In this document: positions 1-8,009 of the stretch, one piece after another
Layout of the letters: each line of letters starts with the position of its first letter
Numbering within the stretch: position 1 is the stretch's first letter
Assembly: GCA_947501325.1 (NCBI GenBank)
Contig: CANMVC010000001.1
Span: forward strand, 992,001-1,056,000
Direction: 5' to 3'
Length of the DNA stretch: 64,000 nucleotides
DNA from: an uncultured Sphingomonadaceae bacterium
Lineage (GTDB): Bacteria; Pseudomonadota; Alphaproteobacteria; Sphingomonadales; Sphingomonadaceae
Notes under the pieces: model-generated
What the model saw: only the letters and a program-made list of their open reading frames with translations
What the model was told of the DNA's origin: nothing
Databases searched by the model: none
Translations under genes and position numbers: made by a program

Positions 1-1
1 C

Positions 2-766
2 AATCGCAAGCTTTCGACCGATCCGGAAGAAAATGAAACGCTCGCCAATGCGATGACGCTCATCCGTCTGCTGGTGACATTTGTATTATTCGCGATCGCA
101 TCGATCATGATCCTCGACAATCTGGGTGTCGACGTGACCGGGCTGATTGCCGGTCTCGGTGTCGGCGGTATCGCCATTGGCCTTGCGGCGCAGGGCATAT
201 TTTCCGATCTGTTCGCGGCATTATCGATCATTTTCGACAAGCCGTTCAAGCGCGGCGAAACCGTCACCTATGACACTACCACCGGCACGATTGAGAAGAT
301 CGGTCTCAAAAGCACGCGGCTGCGAGCGATCACCGGCGAAGAAGTCATTATTTCCAATACCAATTTGCTGGACAAGGAAATCGTCAATCTGACCCGACTG
401 GATCGGCGCCGGACACGTTTCGGCATTGGTGTAATATACCAGACAAAACCGGAAGATGCCCGGCGCATTCCCGATTTGCTGAAACAGATTGTCGAAGAAA
501 ATGGCGGGGTTTTCGTGCGCTCCGGCTTTGTAGGCTTTGGCGATAGTTCGATCAACTTCGAGCTCGATTTTGATATTATGAGCAGCGAATATGACCCGGT
601 CTATCAAGGCCGCCACACTATCGGCCTCGCGATATTGCAAAAGTTTAACGAGGAAGGTCTGGAGTTTGCCTATCCGACCCAGACAACCTTTACCTCAGCG
701 CCCGACGGCACGATGATCATGCCTTATCCCGAAGGCGGCTTTCCGGTGCACCTGCAAGAGGACTAG
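2..766 (+). CDS. MscS-type mechanosensitive ion channel, C-terminal part (5' end outside window)
   Basis: The reading frame is open to the left edge, so the N-terminus and first membrane helices are missing. What remains starts with a hydrophobic helix and then the Gly/Ala-rich pore helix typical of MscS (GVGGIAIGLAAQ). A soluble beta domain (FKRGETVTYDTTTGTIEKIGLKST) and a mixed alpha/beta C-terminal domain follow. MscS-family proteins open on membrane tension and release small solutes from the cytoplasm during osmotic downshock. The next gene begins about 110 bases downstream in the same direction but is functionally unrelated. Family assignment is solid; the subfamily cannot be told without the N-terminus. 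Confidence 0.88.
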   Translation, partial: NRKLSTDPEENETLANAMTLIRLLVTFVLFAIASIMILDNLGVDVTGLIAGLGVGGIAIGLAAQGIFSDLFAALSIIFDKPFKRGETVTYDTTTGTIEKIGLKSTRLRAITGEEVIISNTNLLDKEIVNLTRLDRRRTRFGIGVIYQTKPEDARRIPDLLKQIVEENGGVFVRSGFVGFGDSSINFELDFDIMSSEYDPVYQGRHTIGLAILQKFNEEGLEFAYPTQTTFTSAPDGTMIMPYPEGGFPVHLQED

Positions 767-878
767 CTTGCCGTAGCGTCAGGACCAGTAGCAAAGAAAA
801 ACCTTGTTAATTGGTCGATTAAAAGAGAGTATGCGCGCCAAATTCGACTCTAATCCATCATAATAAAGGATCAAAAAT

Positions 879-2057
879 ATGCGTGACGCAGTCATCGTTT
901 CTACCGCCCGGACCCCCATCGGACGCGCCTATAAGGGTGCCTTCAACGCCACCGCCGGTCCCACCCTTGGTTCCTATGCGGCAAAAGCAGCGGTTGAACG
1001 GGCCGGCATTGATCCAGCCACCGTCGAAGACGTGGTTTGGGGCAGCGCGCTGCAGCAAGGCTCGCAGGGCGGTAATCTGGGACGCAACGTGGCGCTGCGC
1101 TCCGGTTTTCCGATTGAAGTTCCCGGCATGACATTGGATCGCCAATGTTCGTCCGGCCTGATGGCCATTGCGACAGCATCCAAGCAAGTGACAATTGACC
1201 GGATGGACGTCGTTGTCGGTGGCGGACAGGATTCCATTTCCACGGTGCAAACCCCGGAAATGCGGATGGCACCGGATAAAGCCTTGGTTGCCATGCATGA
1301 CGATATCTACATGCCGATGTTGCAGACCGCCGAAGTCGTCGGCGAGCGCTATGGCATTTCGCGTGAAGCGTGCGACGAATATGCGCTGAAATCCCAGCAG
1401 CGCACGTCTGCGGCACAAGAAGCGGGCAAGTTTGACGATGAAATAGTCGAAGTAACCGCAACCATGGGCGTGCAGGACAAGGAAACCAAAGAGATTTCAA
1501 TGCACGAAATCACGCTCAGCAAAGATGAAGGCAATCGGCCATCGACAACGCTCGAAGGCCTGCAATCGCTGAAGCCCGTGCTCGGCGAAAACAAGATCAT
1601 CACTGCCGGCAACGCTTCACAGCTTTCCGACGGCAGTTCCGCCAGTGTTATCATGGAGGCCAGCGCCGCTGAAAAAGCCGGCCTGAACCCCTTGGGCCGC
1701 TATGTTGGCATGGCTGTAGCAGGCACCAAGCCGGATGAAATGGGCATTGGCCCGGTTTTCGCCATCCCCAAATTGCTCGAGAAATTCGACCTGAAAATGG
1801 ACGATATCGGCCTATGGGAACTGAACGAAGCCTTTGCGGTGCAGGTGCTCTATTGCCAGCAGAAGCTGGGCATTCCTGACGAGTTGTTGAACGTCAATGG
1901 CGGCTCGATCTCCATCGGACACCCCTATGGCATGACCGGCGCCCGTTGCACCGGCCACGCCCTCATCGAAGGCAAGCGGCGCGGCGCGAAATATGCCGTT
2001 GTCACCATGTGTATTGGCGGTGGCCAGGGCGCAGCCGGGCTGTTCGAAATACTCTAA
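879..2057 (+). CDS. Acetyl-CoA acyltransferase (thiolase)
   Basis: A full-length thiolase of 392 residues that should cleave 3-ketoacyl-CoA with CoA, or catalyse the reverse condensation, in the cytoplasm. The nucleophilic cysteine is Cys90 (DRQCSSGL). The C-terminal catalytic pair is His348 ([12 protein letters not shown]) and Cys378 ([11 protein letters not shown]). The NEAFA motif (ELNEAFAVQ) is also present. The ATG is preceded by AAAGGA at a good distance. No partner hydratase or dehydrogenase lies beside it, so whether it serves fatty-acid beta-oxidation or another acyl-CoA pathway is unresolved. Confidence 0.95.
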   Translation: MRDAVIVSTARTPIGRAYKGAFNATAGPTLGSYAAKAAVERAGIDPATVEDVVWGSALQQGSQGGNLGRNVALRSGFPIEVPGMTLDRQCSSGLMAIATASKQVTIDRMDVVVGGGQDSISTVQTPEMRMAPDKALVAMHDDIYMPMLQTAEVVGERYGISREACDEYALKSQQRTSAAQEAGKFDDEIVEVTATMGVQDKETKEISMHEITLSKDEGNRPSTTLEGLQSLKPVLGENKIITAGNASQLSDGSSASVIMEASAAEKAGLNPLGRYVGMAVAGTKPDEMGIGPVFAIPKLLEKFDLKMDDIGLWELNEAFAVQVLYCQQKLGIPDELLNVNGGSISIGHPYGMTGARCTGHALIEGKRRGAKYAVVTMCIGGGQGAAGLFEIL

Positions 2058-2126
2058 GCACGTTATAATCCGGGGCTGGCACCAAGATGTCGGCCCCGGT
2101 TCCATAAAAATATAAGAGGATCAATC

Positions 2127-2420
2127 ATGGCATCAGTGGGCGTAGTGGCAACCTTGACGGTAGCAGAAGGCAAAAATGCGGATTTCGAAGCAGCCTTTAC
2201 GGAATTAATGGCTGCCGTCCGGGAAAATGAGCCCGGCAATGAATTTTACTCTGTCTTCCAGTGCAAGGATAATCCGCAACAATATAAAGTGCTCGAACGC
2301 TATGTCGACCAAGCCGCATTGGACGCCCACGGCAAATCCGACCATTTCCGCGCGAGCGGTCCCAAGCTTGCGCCTTGCATGGCCGGCGCTCCGGTGATCG
2401 AATATCTCGACGGGATCTAG
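2127..2420 (+). CDS. Antibiotic biosynthesis monooxygenase (ABM) domain protein
   Basis: A 97-residue single-domain protein with the dimeric ferredoxin-like ABM pattern: an N-terminal strand (GVVATLTVAEGK), a helix (FEAAFTELMAAVRENEPG), a strand with NEFYSVFQ, then YKVLERYVDQAALDAHGKSDHFR. That last stretch is the usual E-x-Y..D..AL..H..S.HF signature. The family includes quinone-forming monooxygenases, heme-degrading enzymes and many small proteins of unknown role. An AGAGGA ribosome site precedes the ATG. It follows the thiolase by 69 bases and may be cotranscribed with it. Substrate unknown. Confidence 0.85.
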   Translation: MASVGVVATLTVAEGKNADFEAAFTELMAAVRENEPGNEFYSVFQCKDNPQQYKVLERYVDQAALDAHGKSDHFRASGPKLAPCMAGAPVIEYLDGI

Positions 2421-2510
2421 CTAAACCCGGTCTTCCGAACGGGGGAAAAAATCCGGGTATTTAAAAGCTTTGGTGGTTAATAGCGGTTCGCTTCGACCGT
2501 TACCCAAATC

Positions 2511-3692
2511 ATGGCCGATGCTAGCCTTTTCTTTCGAATATTGATGATTGTAATCCTGACGGTTTTTACGATCGTTTTTGCCGCGCTCTATGCCTATGAC
2601 CGCGATCAGAAGGCGCCCGCCTGGATAAGTCTGGCTTATTTTGTCGGCCTGACGTCCTTTTTGTTTGACCTCGGGCGATCTGTTTTTGATCCGGTAATCT
2701 CTGACATTCTTGCCAAACTGGCATTTTGGTTGCTCAGCGGGCTCTGGACCCTGAGCGTTTTCGAATATTATCAGATCAAACCACCACGAAAATTGCTAAT
2801 GATCATATTTTGTGTCGGTTTCGCATTTTTACTGTGGTTCGGCCTGCACCAACCCGACATTATACGGCGATCGATATTCTCTTCCATTACCGCCGGCATG
2901 TTATTGGCCTGCGCGCTCCCCATCCAGTGGCGGAAACGGAAAAACATGCTCGAAACCGCATGGTCTTGGGCGTTTAGTGGGCTGTGCGCGACCTATTTTC
3001 TGCGCCCCATCATCATCTATGGGCTGCTGGGTGAACGGTACACCGCCACATCCTATGTCGGGTCATCCTATGCAGCCGTTCTGCACTCCAGCAGCGCCCT
3101 CTGGGGTCTGGCCTGCGGCATCATCATGCTGCTGGTCATGGGTAACAAGCTCATCGAGAAGCATTTGCTGGCGTCGATCAAAGACCCGCTGACCGGGCTG
3201 CTGAACCGCCGCGGACTGGACACATATGTAAACAAGAATCTAGGCGGCAAAAAAAATTCTGACCGGTCGCTGATGATCCTCGACCTGGACCATTTTAAAA
3301 GGGTGAACGATAAATTTGGTCATGATGCCGGCGATCAGGTGCTGATCCGGTCCGCTGCATTGCTGCAAACGCTCACGCAAGGGCTGGGCACGATTGCCCG
3401 CATCGGCGGCGAAGAATTCGTCATTCTGCTCAACAAAATGGGCGCGAAGGACAGCCGTTTGGTCGCCGATCATCTTCGGCTATCGATTGGCATGATCACC
3501 CACCCGGAACTCCCAGAAAACAGCAAGGTAACCGCGAGCATCGGAATGGCCGCCATGTTCTCCGAAGAAAGTTTCGCGATGGCTTTGCGGCGCGCAGACC
3601 AGGCGCTGTACCAGGCCAAAAGCGAAGGCCGTAACCGTGTCATCGAGGCGATTCCAGACCGACGAAAGCCGTGGCTGCAATTGGCGACCTGA
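2511..3692 (+). CDS. Membrane-bound diguanylate cyclase (GGDEF domain)
   Basis: A 393-residue protein with about seven hydrophobic segments in residues 8-215, forming a membrane sensor region I cannot assign to a named family. A complete GGDEF domain follows. The active-site loop reads RIGGEEF with GGEEF at 299-303. The upstream DPLTGLLNRR and LDLDHFKRVNDKFGHDAGDQ motifs are intact, so cyclic-di-GMP synthesis from two GTP is expected. No RxxD inhibitory site is seen directly upstream of GGEEF. Cyclic-di-GMP usually promotes attachment and matrix production. An HD-GYP enzyme near 51.3 kb would work in the opposite direction. Confidence 0.93.
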   Translation: MADASLFFRILMIVILTVFTIVFAALYAYDRDQKAPAWISLAYFVGLTSFLFDLGRSVFDPVISDILAKLAFWLLSGLWTLSVFEYYQIKPPRKLLMIIFCVGFAFLLWFGLHQPDIIRRSIFSSITAGMLLACALPIQWRKRKNMLETAWSWAFSGLCATYFLRPIIIYGLLGERYTATSYVGSSYAAVLHSSSALWGLACGIIMLLVMGNKLIEKHLLASIKDPLTGLLNRRGLDTYVNKNLGGKKNSDRSLMILDLDHFKRVNDKFGHDAGDQVLIRSAALLQTLTQGLGTIARIGGEEFVILLNKMGAKDSRLVADHLRLSIGMITHPELPENSKVTASIGMAAMFSEESFAMALRRADQALYQAKSEGRNRVIEAIPDRRKPWLQLAT

Positions 3693-3755
3693 CCTTATCT
3701 ACTCTTTTGTATTTTTGAGTAGAACATATGAGGAACATCGGTTATATGGCCAGTT

Positions 3756-4997
3756 ATGTCAAAACTGAATCGAGCCGAAAAGCTGGCCATCCTCGCTGAT
3801 GCCGCAAAATATGATGCGTCCTGCGCGTCCAGCGGTTCGGTTAAGCGCAATAGTCTGAAAACAGGCGGGATTGGGTCGACGGGCGGCATGGGGATTTGCC
3901 ACAGCTATGCTCCGGATGGGCGATGTATCTCACTGCTCAAAATCCTGATGACAAACTATTGCATGTTCGATTGCCTCTATTGCATCAACCGGACATCCAG
4001 CAACGTGCGCCGGGCAGCGTTTACCGTGCAGGAGATTGTCGATCTCACGCTCGATTTTTACAAACGGAATTATATTGAAGGGCTGTTCTTATCGTCGGGC
4101 ATTATCCGCAGCCCGGATTATACAATGGAGCAATTGGTGGAAGTCGCACGGCGGCTGCGCAAAAACCATCGGTTTGGCGGATATATTCACTTGAAAACCA
4201 TTCCCGAGGCCGATCCTGAACTGCTCAAACAGGCGGGCCAATATAGTGATCGGCTATCCATCAATATCGAGCTGCCCAGCGACAGTTCGATTGCAAAACT
4301 GGCGCCGGAAAAAAACGGGAAAATGATCCGCCGGACAATGGCCAATTTGAATGACAAAATCAGCGATGCCAAAGCGGAGCGGAAAACATCCCGCAAAGCG
4401 CCGATGTTTGCGCCGGGTGGCCATAGTACGCAGATGATAATCGGCGCGGATGCGTCCAACGACAAAACGATATTGGACACCAGCACAGGCCTATATGGTG
4501 CATATGGTTTGAAGCGGATCTATTATTCGGCTTTCAGTCCGATTCCCGATAGCCCCACGGCGCTGCCATCAAAAGCGCCGCCGGTCATGCGGGAACATCG
4601 GCTATATCAGGCGGACTGGCTGCTGCGTTTCTATGGCTTTTCCGTCGGCGAAATTCTGGAAGGCGGCAAGGAAGGCAATCTGGATCTGACCATCGATCCA
4701 AAGCTGGCTTGGGCACTGCAAAACCGGCATCTTTTCCCGATCAATGTCAACCGGGCGGACAAGGAAAATTTGCTTCGCATACCGGGCCTCGGGGTAACCG
4801 GCACCAACAAGATATTGAAGGCCCGGCGTTTTTCCGCCCTGCGGGTCCAAGATCTCGAACAGATCTGTCAGTCGGTTAAAAAGCTGCTTCCATTTATTAC
4901 CGCGCTGGATTGGCATCCGGGAAAGGAACTGGATTCTCTGAGCCTGTATAACCGCTTCAAACCGCCCCCCAAACAACTCGACCTTTTCACGACATGA
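3756..4997 (+). CDS. Radical SAM protein of the DNA modification/repair type (TIGR03916-like)
   Basis: A 413-residue radical SAM protein with the CX3CX2C cluster motif at Cys69, Cys73 and Cys76 (CMFDCLYC). Near the C-terminus (about residues 328-360) is a helix-hairpin-helix-like segment, INVNRADKENLLRIPGLG, of a kind that contacts DNA. This combination is typical of the uncharacterised family called putative DNA modification/repair radical SAM protein. That family is habitually coded beside a DUF4130/uracil-glycosylase-like protein, exactly as here. Its stop overlaps the next start in an ATGA junction, implying translational coupling. The substrate and reaction are unknown. The start has no strong ribosome site. 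Confidence 0.85.
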   Translation: MSKLNRAEKLAILADAAKYDASCASSGSVKRNSLKTGGIGSTGGMGICHSYAPDGRCISLLKILMTNYCMFDCLYCINRTSSNVRRAAFTVQEIVDLTLDFYKRNYIEGLFLSSGIIRSPDYTMEQLVEVARRLRKNHRFGGYIHLKTIPEADPELLKQAGQYSDRLSINIELPSDSSIAKLAPEKNGKMIRRTMANLNDKISDAKAERKTSRKAPMFAPGGHSTQMIIGADASNDKTILDTSTGLYGAYGLKRIYYSAFSPIPDSPTALPSKAPPVMREHRLYQADWLLRFYGFSVGEILEGGKEGNLDLTIDPKLAWALQNRHLFPINVNRADKENLLRIPGLGVTGTNKILKARRFSALRVQDLEQICQSVKKLLPFITALDWHPGKELDSLSLYNRFKPPPKQLDLFTT

Positions 4998-6475
4998 ACC
5001 CGGGCAAATCTTGTATGCGTGATACCGTCTATGAGGTTGTTCTGTCGAGCGAGACCGATAGCAATGGCTGGCGGAAAGCCGCCCGCAAAGCCTGCGCGTC
5101 CGGTATCGCGCCGGGTCAACTCGTCTGGCGGGTGCCGGGACAGGCGGAGGCCCTGAACCTGATCCCATATGCGTCCTTGCCAGAAGTGGCTTTGGAACGG
5201 ACCATGCGGATCAACAAGGCGTTATTGAAAGAGATTGACACCGCACTGTTGCACAGTGATCCCAACCGCTTCGATCTGGCTTACCGGCTGATCTGGCGGT
5301 CGCAGGCGGAACCCAAAATTCATCAAAATCCGGCCGACCCCGATGTCAAAAAACTGTATCAGCTGACCAAGAATATCCGGCGTGATATCCACAAGATGCA
5401 TGCGTTTGTGCGTTTTCGGAAGATCGGCGAAAATGATGGCCGCGAGCAATTTGTTGCCTGGTTCGAGCCAGAACATCATATCACTGCGGCGGTTGCCCCG
5501 TTTTTTCGCAATCGCTTTGCCGGAATGGACTGGCTGATACTCACGCCCGAGTGCAGCATCGGCTGGGACGGTAAAAATCTGTCCTATGGCCCCGGCGGCA
5601 ACAAATCCGATGTTCCGGGGGAGGATTCTATCGAGGACGATTGGCGGTCCTATTATGCCAATATCTTCAACCCCGCTCGGGTAAAGGTGCAAGCCATGAA
5701 ATCGGAAATGCCGATGAAATATTGGCGCAACTTGCCCGAAGCAAGCCTGATCCCGGGTCTGTTAAAGCAGGCGGAAACCAAAACGGCGCGAATGATCGAT
5801 CAAGCCCGCGATCCTCAGACGGAATTTCCAATTTCTGCTGCTCCGCGTTCGCCCGGCCGTGTATTGCCAGCCTCCATCGCCGACTTATACCACCATCTCG
5901 AACAGCGCGCGGACGCGCCTAGTGAAGATTATTCCGCCAAGTTCATCCGCGGTGAAGGTCCAAGCCATGCGGAGCTTCTGTTTGTGGGAGAGCAGCCGGG
6001 CGATCAGGAGGATCTAAAGGATCGGGTCTTTGTCGGCCCGGCAGGTCAGATGCTCGACCGGGCGCTGGCGGACGCTAATATTCCTCGGCAGCAAGCGTTT
6101 CTGACCAATGCGGTCAAGCGATTCAAATATATCCGCCGAGGCAAACGCCGGATCCACCAAACGCCCTCTAGCGCGGAAATAGAATATTATCGCTGGTGGG
6201 TGGAACAGGAGCGGCGCCTGGTGAACCCCAAACTAACAGTCGCGCTGGGCGGAAGTGCCGCGCAATCCCTGCTCGGCAAGAAGATCACCCTATCGCAATA
6301 TCGCGGAAAAATATGGGATCAGGGCGATAACGAACGCCTGTTGATCACCGTGCATCCGTCCTATTTGCTTCGTATTCCCGATCAGGTCGGCCGGGACATT
6401 GAATATCAAAAATTTGTCCGGGATTTGCGCCTGGCCAAACGCGCCTGTGAAGAGAGCAATAGCAAAACTGTTTAG
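4994..6475 (+). CDS. DUF4130 domain fused to UdgX-like uracil-DNA glycosylase
   Basis: A 493-residue two-domain protein. Residues about 10-260 match the DUF4130 (TIGR03915-type) DNA-metabolism domain, with the stretch LTKNIRRDIHKMHAFVRFR. Residues about 300-485 form a uracil-DNA glycosylase fold: motif A GEQPGDQ at 332-338, the KRRIH loop at 384-388, and HPSYLLR at 454-460. The KRRIH loop is the hallmark of UdgX, whose His attacks the sugar and forms a stable covalent link to DNA at uracil sites. Unlike described UdgX, the four iron-sulfur cysteines appear absent: the domain has one Cys, near 485. It is coupled to the radical SAM gene by a 4-base overlap, so the two probably act in one repair pathway. 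Confidence 0.88.
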   Translation: MNPGKSCMRDTVYEVVLSSETDSNGWRKAARKACASGIAPGQLVWRVPGQAEALNLIPYASLPEVALERTMRINKALLKEIDTALLHSDPNRFDLAYRLIWRSQAEPKIHQNPADPDVKKLYQLTKNIRRDIHKMHAFVRFRKIGENDGREQFVAWFEPEHHITAAVAPFFRNRFAGMDWLILTPECSIGWDGKNLSYGPGGNKSDVPGEDSIEDDWRSYYANIFNPARVKVQAMKSEMPMKYWRNLPEASLIPGLLKQAETKTARMIDQARDPQTEFPISAAPRSPGRVLPASIADLYHHLEQRADAPSEDYSAKFIRGEGPSHAELLFVGEQPGDQEDLKDRVFVGPAGQMLDRALADANIPRQQAFLTNAVKRFKYIRRGKRRIHQTPSSAEIEYYRWWVEQERRLVNPKLTVALGGSAAQSLLGKKITLSQYRGKIWDQGDNERLLITVHPSYLLRIPDQVGRDIEYQKFVRDLRLAKRACEESNSKTV

Positions 6476-6522
6476 GCAGCACGGCTATCGGGGCCAAAGC
6501 GGATGCTAGTGTTTTTTTAAGT

Positions 6523-6551
6523 CCGTTCGTCCTGAGCCTGTCGAAGGACGG
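6523..6551. repeat. REP-type element, single arm (copy 1 of 4)
   Basis: The sequence between CCGTTCG and GAAGGACGG contains the core CTGAGCCTGTCGAAG. Its ends are partly self-complementary (CGTCC...GGACG). The same core recurs at about 57.1, 61.8 and 63.3 kb in this window, always between genes. It sits in the gap between two convergent genes. Short elements of this kind are common in sphingomonad intergenic regions. Confidence 0.75.
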
Positions 6552-6609
6552 TGTGCGCAACCGTTCCGGCATCTCGACCGGTGCTGCGACGGACTCATTA
6601 CGAACGGCT

Positions 6610-7293
6610 TTACAGCCGCCGGCCTTTCCAGACCACGCGACCGATAATATTGACCTCTTGCGGCGCGACATCGTCCCAGTCTGGATAGCGCTCATTGTCG
6701 CTACGGATCGACAATTTGCCAGACGGGCGCAGCGCGAGCCGTTTGACCAGCAGCACGTCGTCCATGCGCAGAACATATATGCCATCGCGCAGCGGGCGTT
6801 CGGCGGCGCTATGATCGACCATGATGTCATCGCCGTCACACAGCGTCGGGTCCATGGAATCGCCGTCCACCACGATCAGCGACAATTTGTCAGGATCCGT
6901 ACCGATTTGCTTCAACCATTTGGCACCGAAAGCCATGCTGTCCTGTGGTGGCTCATCATCCGCTAGCGATCCGGGACCAGCCGATGCGCCCAACTGGAGT
7001 TGCCGGATGCGCACCATATTCTGGTTCCGATGTGCCAATGCTTGCCCGGCCGCTGCCGGGTTGCTGCCACCCAAAAGCTGTTCATCAACCGCATAAAATT
7101 CGGCCAGTTTCCGACGATCCTGCTCATCCAGTTTCCGCGGTGTACCGCGCTTTATAAATTGCTGGATATAGGCCGGGTTTTTGCCGAGCATCCGCGACAA
7201 TGATGAAAAATCATCACCGTTTTTCCGGATCAACCGTTCCAGATTGGCGCGCGGATCATTGTCCGAAACAGGAAATTTCTGAGCCATGACCAA
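6610..7293 (-). CDS. S24 family peptidase/repressor (LexA/CI-like)
   Basis: A 227-residue regulator. Residues about 15-75 form an HTH-like region (SLSRMLGKNPAYIQQFIKRG). Residues about 120-227 are an S24 self-cleaving peptidase domain with the catalytic Ser146 in VDGDSMDPTL and Lys184 in VLLVKRL. Such proteins bind operators as dimers and inactivate themselves when RecA filaments form. No Ala-Gly cleavage site was pinpointed, so self-cleavage is inferred. It diverges from the small gene at 7452, and three phased inverted sites lie between them. The start could be either of two ATGs six bases apart. It is not the main LexA by layout, and a phage origin is possible but no phage genes are nearby. 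Confidence 0.87.
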   Translation of the reverse strand: MVMAQKFPVSDNDPRANLERLIRKNGDDFSSLSRMLGKNPAYIQQFIKRGTPRKLDEQDRRKLAEFYAVDEQLLGGSNPAAAGQALAHRNQNMVRIRQLQLGASAGPGSLADDEPPQDSMAFGAKWLKQIGTDPDKLSLIVVDGDSMDPTLCDGDDIMVDHSAAERPLRDGIYVLRMDDVLLVKRLALRPSGKLSIRSDNERYPDWDDVAPQEVNIIGRVVWKGRRL

Positions 7294-7321
7294 TCTTATC
7301 GCCGCTGGCCGAAAATGGCAA

Positions 7322-7374
7322 TAGGAAAATTCCTAGACATGTAGGAAATTACATTTCAGATAGGAATTTGCCTA
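7322..7374. promoter_or_regulatory. Three phased TAGGAA-type operator sites
   Basis: Three similar 14-base sites start at 7322 (TAGGAAAATTCCTA), 7342 (TAGGAAATTACATT) and 7361 (TAGGAATTTGCCTA). The first is an inverted repeat of TAGGAA around AA. The third keeps TAGG/CCTA arms, and the second is only a half-site. Spacings of 20 and 19 bases place them on the same DNA face. They fill the promoter gap between the S24 regulator and the divergent gene at 7452, which suggests cooperative binding and autoregulation by that regulator. Confidence 0.6.
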
Positions 7375-7451
7375 TCTCAATCGAGTCGGCAGATGCGCAG
7401 CAGCCCAAGCTAGCGCGCTTTGAATGGAGAATAGCTCAATGGAGAAAAGGA

Positions 7452-7640
7452 ATGCATTTGTTACGGGAAATCGAAAAATTCATGCGGGAGACAAACATGC
7501 CGTGGACCAAATTTGGGCGGCTTTCTGTGCGTGATCCGCGCTTTGTGGATGACCTGCGCAATGGACGCGAACCGGGTAAAAAAATTTCGCTGAAAGCAGA
7601 ACATTTCATGAACAAATGGAGGGATGATCATGCGTCATGA
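7452..7640 (+). CDS. Small conserved-looking protein, 62 aa, unknown function
   Basis: I chose the ATG at 7452 because GGAG lies seven bases upstream. A longer TTG start at 7368 would fall inside the operator array. The protein is mostly helical and basic (HLLREIEKFMRETNMPWTKFGRLSVRDPRFVDDLRNGREPG), with a helix-turn-helix flavour: a short helix, then the pattern T-K-F-G-R-L-S...F-V-x-D-L-R-N-G-R. It diverges from the S24 regulator and overlaps the next gene by 11 bases. It may be a small DNA-binding partner or target of the regulator; this is inference. Confidence 0.65.
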   Translation: MHLLREIEKFMRETNMPWTKFGRLSVRDPRFVDDLRNGREPGKKISLKAEHFMNKWRDDHAS

Positions 7641-7980
7641 CTCCTTAACAACGCGTCATGGCAAGAAAAAGTCCGTCAACGACATAGGACCGATATTGGT
7701 TGAACAAATTCAAAACCTGCTCGGCCTCGGTCATCAAGTGGTACTGAAGCGGGAACGGCCCTGGGCCAGCATTACCTTTTCCGGTACGCGGCATACTATC
7801 GTGATTGACGCGCCAGTGGGTTCCGACCGTGGCGCTGCCATATCCATAGGGGATAGACTGGCAGGTCATGAGTTTGACCTGCCTGGTCAATTCGTCGCGG
7901 ACCTGTTGATTGAGGACGCGGACCAGCCGGCGGGACGCCTTAAGCTGGAAATTCTGACCATTGTGGATCCGCTGGTATAA
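7630..7980 (+). CDS. Hypothetical protein, 116 aa
   Basis: The start at 7630 is preferred over the ATG at 7624 because GGAGG lies seven bases before it. The protein is soluble, with a predicted alpha/beta pattern (VEQIQNLLGLGHQVVLKRERPWASITFSGTRHTIVIDAP), no signal peptide and no known motif. It overlaps the preceding 62-residue gene and so should be in the same transcript, under the operators at 7322-7374. Function unknown. Confidence 0.65.
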   Translation: MRHDSLTTRHGKKKSVNDIGPILVEQIQNLLGLGHQVVLKRERPWASITFSGTRHTIVIDAPVGSDRGAAISIGDRLAGHEFDLPGQFVADLLIEDADQPAGRLKLEILTIVDPLV

Positions 7981-8009
7981 GGTTCCAGCGGTCCCCTCCC
8001 GCTTTCATT

